In this document: positions 5,130-8,446 of the stretch, in pieces
Position numbering within the stretch: position 1 is the stretch's first letter
How the letters are laid out: every line of letters begins with the position of its first letter
Assembly: GCA_946478635.1 (NCBI GenBank)
Contig: CAMLCX010000195.1
Location: forward strand, 1 to 8,446
Source: an uncultured Pseudomonadota bacterium
Lineage (GTDB): Bacteria > Desulfobacterota_B > Binatia > UBA9968
Direction of reading: 5' to 3'
DNA: 8,446 nt
Position numbers and translations under genes: made by a program
Notes under the pieces: generated by a model
Database searches by the model: none
What the model saw: the letters and a program-made list of their open reading frames with translations, nothing else
Told to the model about the DNA's origin: nothing

Positions 5130-5783
5130 TCATTTGGCAAACGGGCAGGCGCGGTTTTTCCGGATCACGGCGCGGTTCTTGGCGTCGAATTCGGTGCGGT
5201 AGCCGAAGTTTTCATGCATGAGCGAAGTCGTGTCTTCCACATGTTCGGCGCCAAAAACATGGCCGAGCTCGTGCACCAGGGCAATCACATCAAAGGTCGG
5301 TTCCGCGGTGGATCCCTGGTAGTGGAACACTTTATCGATCGGCACGACGACATAATTGGCCAATCCTTGAGCGCAATTGCCGATGCGGTCGACGCGCGCC
5401 CGCCCAACGGAGAAATACCTGGTTGCATTCTCGGCGGTAAAAGAGACGATCAGGTCGTAAGTTCCATCCTTCGATGTGGCGGGAAATTCTTTCTGGAGCA
5501 GGGATAGGAGAGCCGGAGTGGAATCGACGCGTTGCGTTGCCGGCCAGGCGGAAACGCTTTGAGTCATGATCCGAATGTCGAATTCGCGCTCGTAATAGTC
5601 CGAAGCCGCTTCGACGATCTCACGGGCTTCCTCAGTCCAGTTCGGATTTCGCGCGCGAAAGGGAACATCAGCGAGCACCTTGACCCGCACGAGCCGCTGA
5701 GTCGCCTCCGGCGCGACGAACGAACAGGAGGAAAGGAGGAGCGCGCTAAGGATTGAGGAGATTATCCGTCGGCGCGTAATCAT
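5130..5783 (-). CDS. Matrixin-like metzincin metalloprotease, lipoprotein
   Basis: A probable zinc endopeptidase anchored to a membrane by lipid. From ATG 5783 it has 217 residues. A basic n-region (MITRRR) and hydrophobic stretch (IISSILSALLL) lead to a lipobox ending in Cys20 (LSSC), so it is expected to be exported, cleaved by signal peptidase II and lipidated. The catalytic site HELGHVFGAEH (171-181) is the metzincin HExxHxxGxxH, with His171, His175 and His181 as zinc ligands and Glu172 as the base. A Met-turn, SLMH (Met189), follows the third His by eight residues, as in matrixins. An upstream ATG (5801) adds six residues; neither start has a good ribosome site. The 5' end overlaps the spermidine-synthase-like gene by 38-56 nt, implying translational coupling. 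No propeptide or inhibitory Cys motif is obvious. The substrate is unknown. Confidence 0.87.
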   Translation of the reverse strand: MITRRRIISSILSALLLSSCSFVAPEATQRLVRVKVLADVPFRARNPNWTEEAREIVEAASDYYEREFDIRIMTQSVSAWPATQRVDSTPALLSLLQKEFPATSKDGTYDLIVSFTAENATRYFSVGRARVDRIGNCAQGLANYVVVPIDKVFHYQGSTAEPTFDVIALVHELGHVFGAEHVEDTTSLMHENFGYRTEFDAKNRAVIRKNRACPFAK

Positions 5784-7254
5784 CGGTAAGGATAGGGACA
5801 TCTTCAGGCAACGGTTTATCGAAATAGGCTATGGCGATATCTTGAATCGGATCGGGGAATAGTCCCTTGCCGATGGATGTAGCGCGCTTGACGATTTCTT
5901 TGATGTCGAGGCGTTGCTTGTCGCGGGTCGCGACGACAATGACGTTTTGAATCGTGTCCAGACTCACGTTGTCGGGGCGGCGCGCCGCGAAGACGTAGGT
6001 CTGGGGAAAAACCTGACGCTGCGTTCTGACAAATGCGCGCGCGATCTTTCCGGACGGTCCGGTCACGGCGCTGATGAGATTGGCCACGATGATGCCGTTG
6101 GGGGTGAGTTTTTTCTGGGCCAATTCAAAAAATTGTTTGGTCGTCAGGTGAAATGGCATGGCGTCGGTAAAGTAAGCGTCGAGTAAGATGATATCGTACT
6201 GTTGCGGCGTGCGCGCCATGAATAGACGCCCGTCCTGGGCGTGTAAACGGAGCAGGCTGCTTTCCTTGACGTTGAAAAAGTCCTTGGACATCTTGATCAC
6301 TTCCGGATCGATCTCGACCGCGTCGATTTCCATCTGGGGAAATTCTTTTTGCACTTTCTTGGGAATCGAGCCGCCGCCAAGCCCGATAATCAACATTTTC
6401 TTGGCGTCGGGCCGAAAGGTAAAACCAACTGAGGTGTAGCGCGAGTAGATGAGACGGAGCGCGGTGGGGTCCTTCAGGTTCATGGCGCTCTGCAGCGTGC
6501 GATCGAAATACATGTAGCGTGCTTCGTCATCCTCCTCGATGCGGATGCGGTGGTAAAAAGTGTCTTTTTGCAAGAGCGTTTTTGCCCAAGCGATGGGCGC
6601 CCAAACCACGTTGATTAAGCTGAATGCGAACGAGACCGCAGCCAGAGCCCGCGCGGGGGACAAGCGCTGCAGCCGTATTAAAGGTACTACAACTAGCGAT
6701 AGGCACACCAGCATAATCCCCAGGCAATGGATGATATTACTCACGCCGAGCACCGGGATGAGATAAAACGCGGTGACCAGCGTGCCGAAAATACTGCCGC
6801 AGGTGGACACGGCATAGAGCGTGCCCGCTGTGCTGCCGACCGTGTGAAGCTGTGTGGCGGCAAGCCGAATGACGTAAGGGGAGACCGTGCCCATGAAAAC
6901 TCCCGGCACTAGAAAGAGCACGGAGCAGGCGATGAGCGGATTCATGCGGATGCCGAAGTCTCTGGCGGCGATCCATTCATTGATCGAGGGATAGACGAAC
7001 GGCAGAAAAAAGACCGCGACGCCGGGAACCAACAGCAGCAGCACAAGCTTGGCGTAGGAAGGTTCCCGCGTCGAGAGCCAGCCTCCCCAGTAGTAGCCGA
7101 TGCTGAGCGCTGCCATCACAACGGAAATCAGACTTCCCCAGACGAAGATCGAGCTGCCGAAGTGCGGCGCCAAAACGCGGCTGCCGGCGATTTCCAGCGC
7201 CATGAGCACCGCGCCGCTGACAAAGACAATGGTGTAGTGCAGCAATTGCAACAT
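5746..7254 (-). CDS. Membrane-fused spermidine-synthase-like methyltransferase-fold protein
   Basis: A 502-residue two-domain protein. Residues 1-230 form about seven hydrophobic segments (for example 4-25, 37-57, 70-88, 108-126, 150-170 and 173-193), resembling the membrane half of fused MFS/spermidine synthase proteins. Residues 240-500 are a class I methyltransferase fold of the polyamine synthase type: glycine loop LIIGLGGGSIP (288-298), acidic VEIDP (313-317), QDGR (340-343), YDIILLDAYFTDAMP (353-367) and the terminal ILTDDYAPTDNLL. The loop that in true spermidine synthases reads D-x-x-x-P-x-G-P is changed, so aminopropyl transfer to putrescine is uncertain; a SAM or decarboxylated-SAM ligand is likely. 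The start is ATG 7254, preceded by GGGAG with 8-nt spacing. It begins 2 nt after the helicase stop and overlaps the protease gene, which places it in the middle of a three-gene operon. Confidence 0.9.
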   Translation of the reverse strand: MLQLLHYTIVFVSGAVLMALEIAGSRVLAPHFGSSIFVWGSLISVVMAALSIGYYWGGWLSTREPSYAKLVLLLLVPGVAVFFLPFVYPSINEWIAARDFGIRMNPLIACSVLFLVPGVFMGTVSPYVIRLAATQLHTVGSTAGTLYAVSTCGSIFGTLVTAFYLIPVLGVSNIIHCLGIMLVCLSLVVVPLIRLQRLSPARALAAVSFAFSLINVVWAPIAWAKTLLQKDTFYHRIRIEEDDEARYMYFDRTLQSAMNLKDPTALRLIYSRYTSVGFTFRPDAKKMLIIGLGGGSIPKKVQKEFPQMEIDAVEIDPEVIKMSKDFFNVKESSLLRLHAQDGRLFMARTPQQYDIILLDAYFTDAMPFHLTTKQFFELAQKKLTPNGIIVANLISAVTGPSGKIARAFVRTQRQVFPQTYVFAARRPDNVSLDTIQNVIVVATRDKQRLDIKEIVKRATSIGKGLFPDPIQDIAIAYFDKPLPEDVPILTDDYAPTDNLLNP

Positions 7255-7256
7255 CT

Positions 7257-8446
7257 TTAACTCTCCCAATCCCAATAAGATCCTTCCGGCACCAGGGCCA
7301 CCGGTTCGAGCATTCGATGCGGCATATCATCGATGAACTGCGAGGGGCGCGACAACACCATACGCAAAGTCTTGTCGAATACCCGGGTCGGATAGCTGAT
7401 AAAAAGATTTTGTTTCGCGCGCGTGGCGGCGACGTAGAGCAATCGGCGCTCTTCTTCCAGCTCTTCGACAGAATTCGTGTTGAAAAATGACGGGAATCTT
7501 CCTTCCAAAGCCCAGATGATAAACACCGAGTGGAACTCCAGCCCCTTGGCCGAGTGAATGGTCGATAGAACCAACGGTCCTTCGTCCGGGTCGACGGCTA
7601 GCACACCACCGATGCTGTCGTTGGGCGGTTCGAGCGCCATATCGCTCAACAAGCGTTCGAGACTGCGGTAACGCTCGGTCATGCCCTGAAAATGCTCCAT
7701 GTCCCTCAGACGCTTGGGATGATCGTCCGGATAGTTCTGTTTCAGGAGGGGAGTGTAATATTGCATCAGATATTGCGCCTGCTCGGGGGGCAGCTCGGCT
7801 TGCCCGGCTTCTTCGAGCACCTGCGCGAGGGTGCGCAGTCCATGGGCGACCTTACCCTTGGCGGGATATGAGCGCAGGCGCTCAACGGCATGCGTGCCTG
7901 CGAGCAGCCACTTGACGATTTTTTGACAGGCTCCGGGGCCGATCCCTTCGAGCAGCAGCAGCACGCGATTCCAGGAAATCGCATCCTGCGGGTTGGCGAG
8001 CACGCGCATATGCGCCAGCAGGTCTTTGACGTGCGCGGTTTCCATGAATTGAAAACCGCCGCGTTTGACGAATGGGATTTTATGCCGTGCGAGCTCGATT
8101 TCGAGATCGAAGGAATGGAAGCTCGACCGGAACAAAACGGCAATATCCCAAAGCGAGACGCCTTCTTCGCGGAGCTCGAGGATTTTTTGGCAGACAAACT
8201 GCGACTGCATCTGCTCGCTCGCGGCCTGGACGAGTTTGGGTCGGGTACCCACGCTTTTGCGCGTGAAAAGCCGCTTCTCATAGCCCTCTTTGGCGCGCTG
8301 GATGATCTCGTTAGTCAGATTCAAAATCGGCTGAGTGCTGCGGTAGTTCTCCTCGAGCTTGATGATCCGCGCGCCGGGAAAATGCGTCGGGAAATCCATG
8401 ATGTTGCGGAAATTGGCGCCGCGGAACGAATAAATGCTTTGCGCGT
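7257..8446 (-). CDS. UvrD/Rep/PcrA-type ATP-dependent DNA helicase, C-terminal part
   Basis: About 395 C-terminal residues of a superfamily 1A 3'-5' helicase, which unwinds DNA in repair or replication restart using ATP. The frame stays open to the window edge, and the first residues (AQSIYSFRGANF) are motif III, so the start, Walker A and Walker B lie outside. The ATG at 8399 is internal. Motif IV is LEENYRST, motif V is LSTIHSAKGLEFHSVF, and motif VI is EEERRLLYVAATRAK with the arginine finger. The region between IV and V (about 200 residues) is the 2B-containing domain, with the helix-hairpin-like LEGIGPGACQKIV. Only about 60 residues follow motif VI, shorter than the tails of UvrD and PcrA, so the linker to the RNA-polymerase-binding domain seems absent and a Rep-like or independent subfamily is plausible. 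Its stop lies 2 nt before the next start. Confidence 0.95.
   Translation of the reverse strand, partial: AQSIYSFRGANFRNIMDFPTHFPGARIIKLEENYRSTQPILNLTNEIIQRAKEGYEKRLFTRKSVGTRPKLVQAASEQMQSQFVCQKILELREEGVSLWDIAVLFRSSFHSFDLEIELARHKIPFVKRGGFQFMETAHVKDLLAHMRVLANPQDAISWNRVLLLLEGIGPGACQKIVKWLLAGTHAVERLRSYPAKGKVAHGLRTLAQVLEEAGQAELPPEQAQYLMQYYTPLLKQNYPDDHPKRLRDMEHFQGMTERYRSLERLLSDMALEPPNDSIGGVLAVDPDEGPLVLSTIHSAKGLEFHSVFIIWALEGRFPSFFNTNSVEELEEERRLLYVAATRAKQNLFISYPTRVFDKTLRMVLSRPSQFIDDMPHRMLEPVALVPEGSYWDWES
7263..7267 (-). promoter_or_regulatory. Ribosome binding site of the spermidine-synthase-like gene
   Basis: GGGAG on the minus strand, 8 nt before ATG 7254, lying inside the last codons of the helicase gene. 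It supports this start over the TTG at 7275 and suggests coupled translation. Confidence 0.6.

Overview
The window is GC-rich bacterial chromosomal DNA with eight protein-coding genes. Two of these, at the window edges, are incomplete. I cannot name the organism. The mix of genes (a fused membrane/spermidine-synthase-like protein, an LVIVD propeller, a Gly-type isochorismatase-fold protein, a Fpg/Nei variant) and the many palindromic intergenic repeats would suit an uncultured soil or sediment lineage of the broad deltaproteobacterial, Binatota or Methylomirabilota/Rokubacteria kind. That placement is a guess from gene style. There are no RNA genes, CRISPR arrays or phage genes that I can see, and no gene-free stretch longer than about 200 bases.

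Layout from left to right. A Fpg/Nei-family DNA glycosylase (plus strand, 5' end missing) runs into a compact REP element: a REP-associated tyrosine transposase (RAYT, minus strand) bracketed by two near-identical units. Each unit is made of two inverted REP hairpins with the GTAG foot that RAYT enzymes are known to recognise. Every remaining gene is on the minus strand. In order of transcription (right to left) they are a UvrD/Rep-type helicase (N-terminal part outside the window), a membrane-anchored spermidine-synthase-like protein, a matrixin-like zinc-protease lipoprotein, a TrmJ-type tRNA 2'-O-methyltransferase, a Cys-less isochorismatase-fold protein, an LVIVD beta-propeller protein and a glutathione S-transferase.

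Two tight operons are visible. Helicase, membrane aminopropyltransferase-like protein and metalloprotease lipoprotein are joined by a 2-nt gap and then a 38-56 nt overlap. TrmJ and the isochorismatase-fold protein are about 10 nt apart. The genes do not form one obvious pathway; they look like housekeeping and accessory genes gathered in short transcription units.

The notable structure lies between the genes. Every gap from the RAYT region to the protease gene holds a palindromic or inverted-repeat element: the REP pairs, a GC-hairpin element at 2092-2209, a symmetric 125-bp palindrome at 3370-3494 and a TAGGCA-type inverted repeat at 4934-5125 with part of the 2092-2209 sequence inside it. 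The RAYT with its matching REP pairs is the best candidate for an active, self-contained system. I see no evidence of a wholly new defence or metabolic system.
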